Shown here piece by piece: positions 52,033-59,514 of a stretch of 64,000 bases of DNA. Both the position numbers and the translations under genes were made by a program. The stretch lies in contig NZ_SGXD01000003.1 in the NCBI RefSeq assembly GCF_004216915.1, forward strand, positions 62,001-126,000, in the 5' to 3' direction. The stretch's first letter is position 1, and each line of letters begins with the position of its first letter. The notes below the pieces were generated by a model. It ran no database searches, had not been told where the DNA came from, and saw nothing but the letters and a program-made list of their open reading frames with translations. The DNA is from Motilibacter rhizosphaerae (GTDB lineage Bacteria; Actinomycetota; Actinomycetes; Motilibacterales; Motilibacteraceae).

Positions 52033-52929
52033 TCACTTGAGCCCCGAGGCGGCGACGCCCTGGACGAAGAAGCGCTGCGCGAGCAGGAAGGCCAGCGCCA
52101 GCGGGCTGAGCGAGATGGCGGCGCCGGCCATGAGCGCGGCGTGGTCGACCCCGTCCGAGCTGGAGAACATCGTCAGCGCGGCGGGCAGCGTGCGCTTGGA
52201 CGGGTCGCTGGTGACGACCAGGGGCCAGAGGAAGTCGTTCCACAGGGCGGCGAACTGGATGACGAACAGCGAGGCCAGTGCGGGCTTGGACAGCGGGAGG
52301 ATGATCCGCCAGTAGATCGTCCACGGGCCCGCGCCGTCGATGCGCGCGGCCTCGTCGAGCTCCTTGGGAAGCTGGACGAAGAACTGGCGCAGCATGAAGA
52401 TGCCGAGCGCGCTGGTGGCGCGCGGGAGGATGAGCCCGTGCTCGGTGTTGAGCCAGCCCAGGTGGAACAGCGTGAGGAACACCGGGATCAGCGTCACCTG
52501 GAACGGCACCATGAGGGTGGCGAGGATGAGCACGAACAGCGCGTTCTTGCCGCGGAACTCCAGCCGCGCCAGCGCGTACGCCGTGAGCGAGTCGAAGAAC
52601 AGCAGCAGCACGCAGGTGCCGCCGGCGAAGACGAAGGTGTTGAGCACGAGCCGGCCGAAGGGCAGCTGGTCGACGACGGCGCGGAAGCCGTCCAGCGACC
52701 AGTGACCCGGCAGGATCGAGGCGGGGTGGGCGTAGAGGTCGGAGGCCGGGCGGAGCGCGACGCCCAGCATCCAGAGGAACGGCAGGATCGTCGCGAGCGC
52801 GGCGCCCGCGAGGACCACTGCGGCCATGAGGGATCCGGTGCGGGCGAGCAGCCGGGTGGCGCGAGGCGCCGGCCGACCCGGTGATGCCGCCCTGGTGCTG
52901 CGGGTGCCGGGGGCGGTCTCAGTCAACAT
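52033..52929 (-). CDS. Carbohydrate ABC transporter permease (MalG type), arabinoside operon
   Basis: A 298-aa permease with six helices, the first being SLMAAVVLAGAALATILPFL. The EAA loop is DEAARIDGAGPWTIYWRIIL and the C-terminus RFFVQGVAASGLK is typical of MalG-like subunits. It overlaps the upstream permease gene by 11 bases. It forms the membrane channel with that permease for the sugar bound by the lipoprotein at the operon's start. No ATPase is encoded nearby. Confidence 0.93.
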   Translation of the reverse strand: MLTETAPGTRSTRAASPGRPAPRATRLLARTGSLMAAVVLAGAALATILPFLWMLGVALRPASDLYAHPASILPGHWSLDGFRAVVDQLPFGRLVLNTFVFAGGTCVLLLFFDSLTAYALARLEFRGKNALFVLILATLMVPFQVTLIPVFLTLFHLGWLNTEHGLILPRATSALGIFMLRQFFVQLPKELDEAARIDGAGPWTIYWRIILPLSKPALASLFVIQFAALWNDFLWPLVVTSDPSKRTLPAALTMFSSSDGVDHAALMAGAAISLSPLALAFLLAQRFFVQGVAASGLK

Positions 52930-53830
52930 CGCGGTACCTCAGGACGCGGAGCTGGACGAGGGCGACCGCGAGGATCACGACGAACAGCACCCAGGCGATG
53001 GCGCTCGCGTAGCCCAGGGAGAAGTCGACGAACCCGCGCTGGTAGAGGTACTGCACGACCGACTCGGTGTGGAACACCGGTCCGCCGCCGGTCATGACGT
53101 AGGACAGGTCGAACAGCTGCAGCCCCTGGATCGTCGCGATGACCGTGACGAAGAGCACCGAGGGGCGCAGCGTCGGCAGGGTGACGTGGCGGAACTGCGC
53201 CACCCTGCCGGCGCCGTCGAGCCGCGCGGCCTCGTACAGGTAGGTCGGGATCGCCTGGATCGCCGCGAGCAGCACGATCATGGTGAAGCCGAAGCCCTTC
53301 CAGATGCCGACCCCGATCATCGTGGGAAGCGCGAGCGATGTGGACTGCAGCCAGTTCGGGTGCCCGAGCCCCAGGTGGCCGGACCACGCGTCGACGAGGC
53401 CGACCTGGGGGTCGAGCAGGAACCGCCACACGATGCCGACGACTGCCATGGAGGCGATGAACGGGAAGAAGAACGCCGTCCGCAGCACCGAGCTGAACCA
53501 CGTCGTGCGCCGGAGCGCCTCGGCCAGCAGCAGCCCGAGGGCCACCTGCCCCGCCGCGGTCCCTGCGGTGTAGAGGCAGGTGACCTTGAGCGCGTTCCAG
53601 AAGCGGCTGTCGTGCAGCAGGTCGGCGTAGTTGCCGAACCCGCGCATGCGGTGCGACGCCTCGCCCATCGACCAGTCGTGCAGGCTCATCCACCCGGACT
53701 GGACGATGGGCTCGACGATGAAAACGGCGATGAGCACGACGCTCGGGGCGACGAAGGCGTAGGCGGGGTTCCAGCGGAGGCGTCTCCGGGCCCGTGGGCC
53801 CGGCGACGTCCCCGTCGTCAACGCGGTCAT
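52919..53830 (-). CDS. Carbohydrate ABC transporter permease (MalF type), arabinoside operon
   Basis: A 303-aa permease starting MTALTTGTSPG, with six helices from AYAFVAPSVVLIAVFIVEPI onward. The EAA loop reads YEAARLDGAGRVAQFRHVTL. This is the CUT1 MalF-type partner of the next gene. It follows the binding-protein gene by 34 bases. Together the three genes import an oligosaccharide, presumably arabinose-containing given the GH51 and GH43 genes downstream. Confidence 0.93.
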   Translation of the reverse strand: MTALTTGTSPGPRARRRLRWNPAYAFVAPSVVLIAVFIVEPIVQSGWMSLHDWSMGEASHRMRGFGNYADLLHDSRFWNALKVTCLYTAGTAAGQVALGLLLAEALRRTTWFSSVLRTAFFFPFIASMAVVGIVWRFLLDPQVGLVDAWSGHLGLGHPNWLQSTSLALPTMIGVGIWKGFGFTMIVLLAAIQAIPTYLYEAARLDGAGRVAQFRHVTLPTLRPSVLFVTVIATIQGLQLFDLSYVMTGGGPVFHTESVVQYLYQRGFVDFSLGYASAIAWVLFVVILAVALVQLRVLRYRDVD

Positions 53831-53864
53831 CTCGTTCCTGCTCCCGTCGTGCTCGTGAGGTGGC

Positions 53865-55145
53865 TCAGGCCTTGCAGCCGGTGATGCCGTTGATCTGCTT
53901 GGCTGCAGCCGATGCTGCCCCGGCCACGTCGGAGCCGCGGGTGATCTTGCCGATCAGCGGGACGTAGACGTCACTGTCGACCTTCGACCCGGTGGGCAGG
54001 CCGGCGAGGTAGAGCCGGGCGTTCGGCAGGGCAGCGGCGAACTCCTTGGCGTCACCGGTCACCTGGCTCGCCAGATCCGTACGGACCGGCGGGAAGCCGC
54101 CCTTCGAGAACGCGAGCTGCGCGGTCTTGCCCGTCCAGTAGGCGAGGAACTGCTCCGCCTCCGCCTTGTGCTTGCTGGACTTCGCGACCATGAGCGGAAC
54201 GGTGGAGGCGAGGGTGACCGGGCCGGCGCTGCCCGAGGGCACGGGAGCGATCCCGAGGTCGATGCCGGCCTTGCGGTAGCCGGCTGCCGCCCAGGGGCCG
54301 TTGATCTCGAACGCCGCCTTCTTCGAGGAGAACAGCGTGTCGGCGTCGGCACCCGTCTGGCCCACCGGGCTGACGTGGTCCTTCTGCACGAGGTCGGCCC
54401 AGGTCTTGAGGGCCGCGACGCTCTGCGGGCTGTCGATCGTCGCGCAGCCCTTCGCGTCGACGATGTCGCCGCCGCCGAGCCACTGCAGGATCGGCCACAT
54501 CTGGATGGTCTCGTGGTCGGCGAGGGAGATGCCGTACTGCGTCGGCGTGCTCGACCCGGCCGGCAGCGTGAGCTTCTTGGCGTCGGTGACGAGCTCGTCG
54601 ACCGTCGCCGGCGGGGCCGTGACGCCGGCCTTCTGCAGCAGGGCCTTGTTGTAGTAGAGGACGAGTGTCGCGAGGTTGGCGGGGACGGCGTACAGCTTGC
54701 CGTCGACCGTGAACGCCGAGGTGACGGTCTTCGGGAACGTGCTGACCTCGACCTTGGCGTCCCCGGTGCCGACAGCGGAGTCGAGCGGCTCGACCGAGTT
54801 GGTCTTGATGTACTGGAAGATCGCGTTCGGGTCGAAGCTCGGGGTCGCGAGGTCCGGGCCCTGGCCGGTGGCCCACGACTGCGGCAGCTTCTGCCCGATC
54901 GCGGCCCAGGGCTGGACGTCCATGGTCACCTGGATGTTGGGGTGCGCGGAGTTCCAGTTGTCGACGAGCGCCTGGTAGGACGGGCGGTCCGGACCCGTGA
55001 AGCCGGTGAGCATCTGCAGCTTCACGACCTTGCCGTTGTCCGACGCGGGCGTGCTCGACGAGCTGGACGAGCCGCACGCCGCGAGGGCGGTGAGGCTCAG
55101 GGCGATCGCCGCGCTGGGCAGCGCGCGGCGGGGGGCGTACGACAT
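53865..55145 (-). CDS. Sugar-binding lipoprotein, arabinoside operon
   Basis: A 426-aa family 1 solute-binding protein. ATG 55145 is preferred, with AAGGAGGA before it; a frame 36 bases longer is less likely. The signal MSYAPRRALPSAAIALSLTA ends at lipobox LAAC, followed by a Ser-rich linker. Mature-domain hallmarks include SYQALVDNWNSAHPNIQVTM, YAVPANLATLVLYYNKALLQ and LFSSKKAAFEINGPWAAAGY. The Sec-type lipoprotein signal differs from the Tat-type signal of the first locus's binding protein. Confidence 0.93.
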   Translation of the reverse strand: MSYAPRRALPSAAIALSLTALAACGSSSSSSTPASDNGKVVKLQMLTGFTGPDRPSYQALVDNWNSAHPNIQVTMDVQPWAAIGQKLPQSWATGQGPDLATPSFDPNAIFQYIKTNSVEPLDSAVGTGDAKVEVSTFPKTVTSAFTVDGKLYAVPANLATLVLYYNKALLQKAGVTAPPATVDELVTDAKKLTLPAGSSTPTQYGISLADHETIQMWPILQWLGGGDIVDAKGCATIDSPQSVAALKTWADLVQKDHVSPVGQTGADADTLFSSKKAAFEINGPWAAAGYRKAGIDLGIAPVPSGSAGPVTLASTVPLMVAKSSKHKAEAEQFLAYWTGKTAQLAFSKGGFPPVRTDLASQVTGDAKEFAAALPNARLYLAGLPTGSKVDSDVYVPLIGKITRGSDVAGAASAAAKQINGITGCKA

Positions 55146-55232
55146 GGTGTCCTCCTTGACGGACCGTGGACGTGCAGGCATGGGGCGGCTGTGCGCCCGA
55201 CCGCTGGCCGGGCGCGAGGGGGGGTTCCTGCG

Positions 55233-56261
55233 TCAGCAGCCGCAGGACGCGCGGGTGGTGAGCGAGACCGGCAGGGTCTCCGTACGCGGCTCCGGGACGT
55301 TGCGGTCGATGAGGTCGAGGAGCCGTCGGGCGGCGCGACGCCCGACGTCGACCGCGGGGACGGTGACGGTGCTGAGGGCAGGGGTGGTGAGGCGGGAGAC
55401 GCCGAAGTCGTCGTAGCCGACGAGCCGCACGTCGCCCGGCACGTCGAGCCCGCGGGCGCGGAGCTCGAGCAGCGCGCCGTACGCCATCTCGTCGTTGGCG
55501 ACGAAGATCGCCTGCATGTCAGAGTGTTCGTCGAGCAGCGCGGCGGTGGCGGCGCGCCCCGACTCCTCGCCGAAGTCGCCCTCGGCGATCCCGACCGGCT
55601 CGAGGCCGGCGGCGTGCAGGCTGCGGGTGAAGCCCTCGAGCCGGTCGATGGACGTCTGGTGGTTGTGCGGGCCGGTGATGGTGGCGATGCGGGTGGCGCC
55701 GTGGCCGACGAGGTGGTCGGTCGCCGCGCGGCCCCCGTCGACGTCGGCGACGCCGATGGCCACGGCGTCGGGGATCCGCGGGTAGTGCCCGACGAGCACG
55801 ACCGGGACGCCGGAGTCCAGCAGCCGCAGCACGCCCGGGTCGTCGGCGGCGGCCGAGGCGATGATGGCGCCGTCGGCGGCGCGCGAGCGCAGGATCCGCT
55901 CGTACGCCGCCACTCCGTGCCGCTCGTCGGGGTTGGTGGAGATGAGCAGCGTGCCGTCGACCTCGTTGACGACCTCGTTGACTCCGTCGAGCAGGTGCAT
56001 GAAGTACGGGTGGTTGAAGACGTGCTGGCCGGTGTTGGGCACGACGAGGGCGAGGGTGCCGGTCCGCTGGGCCCGCAGGGCGCGGGCGGCGGAGTTGGTG
56101 ACGTAGCCGAGCTCCTGGGCGACCGCGCGGATCTCGCGCTTGGTCTGCTCGCCGATGCGGGCGTGGTCCGACAGGGCCATCGAGACGGCGCTGACGGACA
56201 CCCCGGCGCGCTCCGCGATGTCGCGCAGCGTCACCCGCCGGGAGATCGGCGCCTGTGCCAT
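55233..56261 (-). CDS. LacI family regulator, arabinoside operon
   Basis: A 342-aa repressor with the helix-turn-helix VTLRDIAERAGVSVSAVSMA (about residues 10-29) and hinge NSAARALRAQRTGTLALVVP. The effector domain contains FNHPYFMHLLDGVNEVVNEV and VANDEMAYGALLELRARGLD. ATG follows GAAGGG. It is the first gene of a six-gene minus-strand cluster (LacI, binding protein, two permeases, GH51, GH43); the 87-base gap before the binding protein may hold its own promoter. It likely represses the cluster until an arabinoside is present. Confidence 0.94.
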   Translation of the reverse strand: MAQAPISRRVTLRDIAERAGVSVSAVSMALSDHARIGEQTKREIRAVAQELGYVTNSAARALRAQRTGTLALVVPNTGQHVFNHPYFMHLLDGVNEVVNEVDGTLLISTNPDERHGVAAYERILRSRAADGAIIASAAADDPGVLRLLDSGVPVVLVGHYPRIPDAVAIGVADVDGGRAATDHLVGHGATRIATITGPHNHQTSIDRLEGFTRSLHAAGLEPVGIAEGDFGEESGRAATAALLDEHSDMQAIFVANDEMAYGALLELRARGLDVPGDVRLVGYDDFGVSRLTTPALSTVTVPAVDVGRRAARRLLDLIDRNVPEPRTETLPVSLTTRASCGC

Positions 56262-56301
56262 GGAGTGCCCTTCGTCGGGCCGGTCGACCGGCTCGCTGTA
56301 A

Positions 56302-56341
56302 CGATTGAGCAGACTGTGCGCTGCGGCGAAAGCGCCGTCAA
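56302..56341 (-). promoter_or_regulatory. Candidate promoter and operator repeat before the LacI gene
   Basis: On the minus strand TTGACG (56341-56336), 17 bases, CACAGT (56318-56313) forms a plausible promoter. Directly after it comes CTGCTCAATCG (56312-56302), which is repeated exactly at 56443-56433. The placement over the start site fits autoregulation. The -10 element is a weak match. Confidence 0.4.
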
Positions 56342-56464
56342 GTACCGTTATCGAACCGTGACCTGATCGGGTGGGTCAGCTTGTGACCGCTGTTGACGGC
56401 GGCTCCGGCTCGCACTAGCGTCCTTGCTGCATCGATTGAGCAGGGCATCCCCCTCGGCGCCCTC

Positions 56465-56521
56465 CCCAACGTTGTGGGGCTGATTCGCGCCATAGCCCCG
56501 AACCAGCCCCACGACGTCGGG
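56465..56521. repeat. Long imperfect hairpin, copy 1 (3' side of DUF1345 gene)
   Basis: Arms of 23 bases (56465-56487 and 56499-56521) pair at 20 positions around an 11-base loop CGCCATAGCCC. The sequence is closely related to the perfect hairpin at 57268-57324. It lies 30 bases beyond the stop of the minus-strand DUF1345 gene and could terminate it. Confidence 0.8.
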
Positions 56522-56551
56522 TGCGCGAGGGGGCTCGCCGCGCCAGGACCG

Positions 56552-57238
56552 CTACTTGCTCAGCCCCGCCAGCAGGTTGATGGTCGTGGCGAGGATGACC
56601 GCGCCGAACAGGAACGAGAGCAGCATGTGCCGGATCGCGAGGCGGCGCAGGGCGGAGGTCTGGAAGTCGGTGTCCGAGACCTGGAACGTCATGCCGATGG
56701 TCAGCGCGACGTAGGCGAAGTCGCTCCACACGGGCTGCGCGTCGGAGTTGAACGAGATGCCGCCGTCCTCGCCGCTGTAGTACTCCTGCGCGTACTTCAG
56801 CGTGTAGACCGTGTGCACGAGGAACCACGAGCTGGCGACGGTCGCGACCCCGATCGCCGCGAGGCCCAGCTCCTCCAGCCCCTTGGCCTGGCCGGCCTGC
56901 CCGAGGGCGTACGCGACGGCCCCGAGGCTGAGCACCGCCGCGAGGAGGAGGAGCAGGTCGGCCGCCCTGCGTGTCGGGTCCTCGCGCACGGCCGCGGCCG
57001 CAGTGCCCTCGGGGTCGAGGTGCCAGCTCGCCCGCCACACCCAGGCCAGGTAGACGACGAGGGTGACGACCCAGCCGAGCATCGCGGCGTACGCAGCGGG
57101 AACCGGCGTCGTCAGCCCCACGGCGAGGGCCACGGCGGTCCCGATGACGGCCGAGGTGACGACCTGGACGGCGGCGTGGGACGAGGGCGCCAGCCCGTGC
57201 TGCGGCAGGTCCTGCTGCGACGACGCCTTGTCGGTCAT
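56552..57238 (-). CDS. DUF1345 family membrane protein
   Basis: A 228-aa protein with the DUF1345 layout: helices at VTSAVIGTAVALAVGLTTPV, AAMLGWVVTLVVYLAWVWRA and three more, and the signature VHTVYTLKYAQEYYS followed by WSDFAYVALTIGMTFQVSDT and SFLFGAVILATTINLLAGL. Residues near PTRRAADLLLL are the conserved central cytoplasmic segment. Family members are inner-membrane proteins of unknown function. The gene is bracketed by two copies of a long hairpin. Confidence 0.92.
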   Translation of the reverse strand: MTDKASSQQDLPQHGLAPSSHAAVQVVTSAVIGTAVALAVGLTTPVPAAYAAMLGWVVTLVVYLAWVWRASWHLDPEGTAAAAVREDPTRRAADLLLLLAAVLSLGAVAYALGQAGQAKGLEELGLAAIGVATVASSWFLVHTVYTLKYAQEYYSGEDGGISFNSDAQPVWSDFAYVALTIGMTFQVSDTDFQTSALRRLAIRHMLLSFLFGAVILATTINLLAGLSK

Positions 57239-57267
57239 GATCTTGGGCTACCCCGCTCCGCGCGCTC

Positions 57268-57324
57268 CCCAACGTTGTGGTGCTGGTTCGCGTCATAGCC
57301 CCGAACCAGCACCACAACGTTGGG
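57268..57324. repeat. Perfect 23-bp hairpin, copy 2 (between TetR and DUF1345 genes)
   Basis: Arms 57268-57290 (CCCAACGTTGTGGTGCTGGT...) and 57302-57324 are perfectly complementary over 23 bp around the loop CGTCATAGCCC. It lies 8 bases beyond the TetR stop and 29 bases before the DUF1345 start, both minus strand. It may be a TetR terminator or a REP-like mobile palindrome. Confidence 0.9.
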
Positions 57325-57332
57325 TGCCGAAT

Positions 57333-57968
57333 TCAACGGCCGGGCCGGCGCCGCGGGTCGAGGCCGAGCGCCGTCCGCAGCGCGGGGACCACCTGCGCGG
57401 CGAGCTCGCCCGCGGGCATCGCGGCGACGGGGCCGACCTGCAGGAGGTAGCGCGCGAAGATCAGCCCCGCGATCTGCGCCATGCCCGCTGCGGCACGGGC
57501 GCGGGCGTGCGGCCCGGGCAGCCGCTCGGCGAGCCGGTCGAACACCTCGCGCTCGATGTACTCGCGCAACGCCGTCGCCATCGCCTCGTCGTGCAGGGCG
57601 CTGAGCATCAGGGTCCGCAGCAGCGGGCCGTCCACCGGGTCGTCCCAGACCTGCAGCACGCTGGCCACGATGCGCTCCGGGAGCAGGCGCACGTCGCCCT
57701 CGAGCAGGGCACCGAGGATCGCGGCGGGGTTCACCGGCAGCTCCATGGCGGCCCCGAACAGCCCCTTCTTGCTGCCGAAGTAGTGCGCGACGAGCTTGAC
57801 GTCGACGCCCGCGGCCGCCGCGACCGCGCGCATGGTCGCCCGCTGGTAGCCGTGCTCGGCGAACTCCGTACGGGCCGCCGCGAGCAGCCGCTCGCGGGTG
57901 TCGGACGGCCCGGGGCGCCGGCCGCGGCGGGCGCGTACGGAATTCAACGCCGTTGCATTGGTCTCCAC
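57333..57968 (-). CDS. TetR family transcriptional regulator
   Basis: A 211-aa regulator starting at GTG (VETNATALNSVRARRGRRPG); no ATG is available in the right place. The helix-turn-helix is TMRAVAAAAGVDVKLVAHYF with GSKKGLFGAAM (about 45-75), preceded by TRERLLAAARTEFAEHGYQR. The C-terminal ligand domain is divergent, with the DUF-like PLLRTLMLSALHDEAMATAL. It is divergent from the MFS exporter with a 48-base gap, the usual arrangement for a repressor of its neighbour. A short palindrome GGATC-GAG-GATCC lies at 58003-58015, at the exporter's ribosome site. Confidence 0.92.
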   Translation of the reverse strand: METNATALNSVRARRGRRPGPSDTRERLLAAARTEFAEHGYQRATMRAVAAAAGVDVKLVAHYFGSKKGLFGAAMELPVNPAAILGALLEGDVRLLPERIVASVLQVWDDPVDGPLLRTLMLSALHDEAMATALREYIEREVFDRLAERLPGPHARARAAAGMAQIAGLIFARYLLQVGPVAAMPAGELAAQVVPALRTALGLDPRRRPGR

Positions 57969-58016
57969 GGGCGCCCACGGTAGTCGCACCTGCTCCTCTC
58001 GTGGATCGAGGATCCG

Positions 58017-59504
58017 ATGCGCCCCACCAGACCTGTCCTCGCCGTCGTCTGCCTCGCGCTGGCGACGGTCGTCTCCGCGGTGACCTCGCTCAACGTCGCG
58101 ATCCCGAGCCTCGCCCGCGACCTGCACGGCACGTCCAGCGACCTCGCGTGGGTGGTGGACGCGTACTCCCTGGTGTTCGCGGCACTCCTGCTGCCCGGCG
58201 GAGCGCTCGGCGACCGCTTCGGCCGGCGGCGGGTGCTCGCCGTCGGGCTGTCGGTGTACGGCCTCACCGCGCTCGTCGCCATGACCGCTGGCGGGTTCGC
58301 GGAACTCGTTGCGCTGCGGGCGGTCCTCGGCCTCGCGGCCGCGCTCATCATGCCGGCGACGCTGTCGACGATCACGAGCACGTTCCCCGAGGAGCGACGC
58401 GCGCAGGGCGTGGCGGCGTGGACAGGAGTGGCTGGTGCGTCGGCAGTCCTCGGCCTGCTGACGTCGGGGCTGCTGCTGGAGTGGTTCTCGTGGCGCTCGG
58501 TCTTCGGGCTCAACGTCGTCCTCGCCCTGCTCGCGCTGGTCGGTACGCTGCGCATCGTTCCCGAGTCGGCAGATCCCGCTGCGCCACCGGCAGACCTCGT
58601 AGGGACGCTGCTCTCGGTCGCCGGTCTCGGCGTGCTCGTGTGGGCGCTCATCGAGGCGCCGACGAACGGCTGGGGCTCGGGCTCGACGCTCACGGGGCTC
58701 GCGGTCGGGATCCTCGTGCTCGCCGGGTTCCTCGTGTGGGAGCTGCGGATGGCGCGCCCAATGCTGGACCCGCGGCTCTTCGCGCGTCCCGCCTTCGCCG
58801 CGGGGACGCTGTCGGTGTGCGTGCAGTTCCTGGCGTTCTTCGGGTTCGCGTTCGTGTTCCTGCAGTACCTGCAGATCGTGCGGCACGACAGCGCGCTCGT
58901 CGCGGCCCTCTCGATGCTGCCGCTCGCGGTGGGGCTGATGCCGGCGGCGCGGCTGGCGCCGCGACTCGTGGGTCTTCGCGGTCCGGGTGTCGTCTGCGTG
59001 ACCGGCCTGGGGCTCGCGGCCGTCGCGCTCGGCCTGCTCTCGCGGGTGGACGCCGGGACGTCGTACGCGTGGGTCGCCGCGTTCCTCGTCCCGCTCGGCA
59101 TCGGCATGGGACTCGCGATGACCCCGGCGACGACGGCCATCACCGCAGCGCTGCCCGACGAGCAGCAGGGCGTCGCGTCGGCGGTCAACGACCTGTCCCG
59201 CGAGCTCGGCGGAGCGCTGGGCATCGCGATCCTCGGCAGTGTGCTCACCTCGACGTACCGGTCCAACCTCCCGCAGGGCCTGCCCGCCGCGGCGCGGGAG
59301 TCGGCGGGGGTGGCGTCCCAGGTGGGCGGGCGGGTGGCGGAGGCGGCGCGTACGGCGTTCGTGGACGGGCTGGGCGCCACGCTGCTCACAGGAGCGGGCG
59401 TGGTGGCCGTGGCCGCAGTCGTCGTGGGGGTGCTGCTGGGCCGCGCCGGAGAGCGGCAGCGCGACGCTGTGGACGACGCGATCGTCGTCACACCAGCGCA
59501 CTAG
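58017..59504 (+). CDS. MFS transporter, DHA2 family (14-helix drug exporter)
   Basis: A 495-aa membrane protein starting at ATG 58017 just after GAGG. The first helix LAVVCLALATVVSAVTSLNV, motif A LPGGALGDRFGRRRVL, and FSWRSVFGLNVVLALLALVG in the motif C region are clear. About 14 helices are expected. The conserved NDLSRELGGALGIAILGSVL near the C-terminus is typical of DHA2 (EmrB/QacA) exporters. Regulation by the divergent TetR is likely. Substrate unknown. Confidence 0.93.
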   Translation: MRPTRPVLAVVCLALATVVSAVTSLNVAIPSLARDLHGTSSDLAWVVDAYSLVFAALLLPGGALGDRFGRRRVLAVGLSVYGLTALVAMTAGGFAELVALRAVLGLAAALIMPATLSTITSTFPEERRAQGVAAWTGVAGASAVLGLLTSGLLLEWFSWRSVFGLNVVLALLALVGTLRIVPESADPAAPPADLVGTLLSVAGLGVLVWALIEAPTNGWGSGSTLTGLAVGILVLAGFLVWELRMARPMLDPRLFARPAFAAGTLSVCVQFLAFFGFAFVFLQYLQIVRHDSALVAALSMLPLAVGLMPAARLAPRLVGLRGPGVVCVTGLGLAAVALGLLSRVDAGTSYAWVAAFLVPLGIGMGLAMTPATTAITAALPDEQQGVASAVNDLSRELGGALGIAILGSVLTSTYRSNLPQGLPAAARESAGVASQVGGRVAEAARTAFVDGLGATLLTGAGVVAVAAVVVGVLLGRAGERQRDAVDDAIVVTPAH

Positions 59505-59514
59505 CCTGGCGCGG

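Noticed and set aside
58003-58015. GGATC-GAG-GATCC as TetR operator
   Set aside because: Too short and overlaps the exporter's ribosome site; kept only as a remark in the TetR entry.
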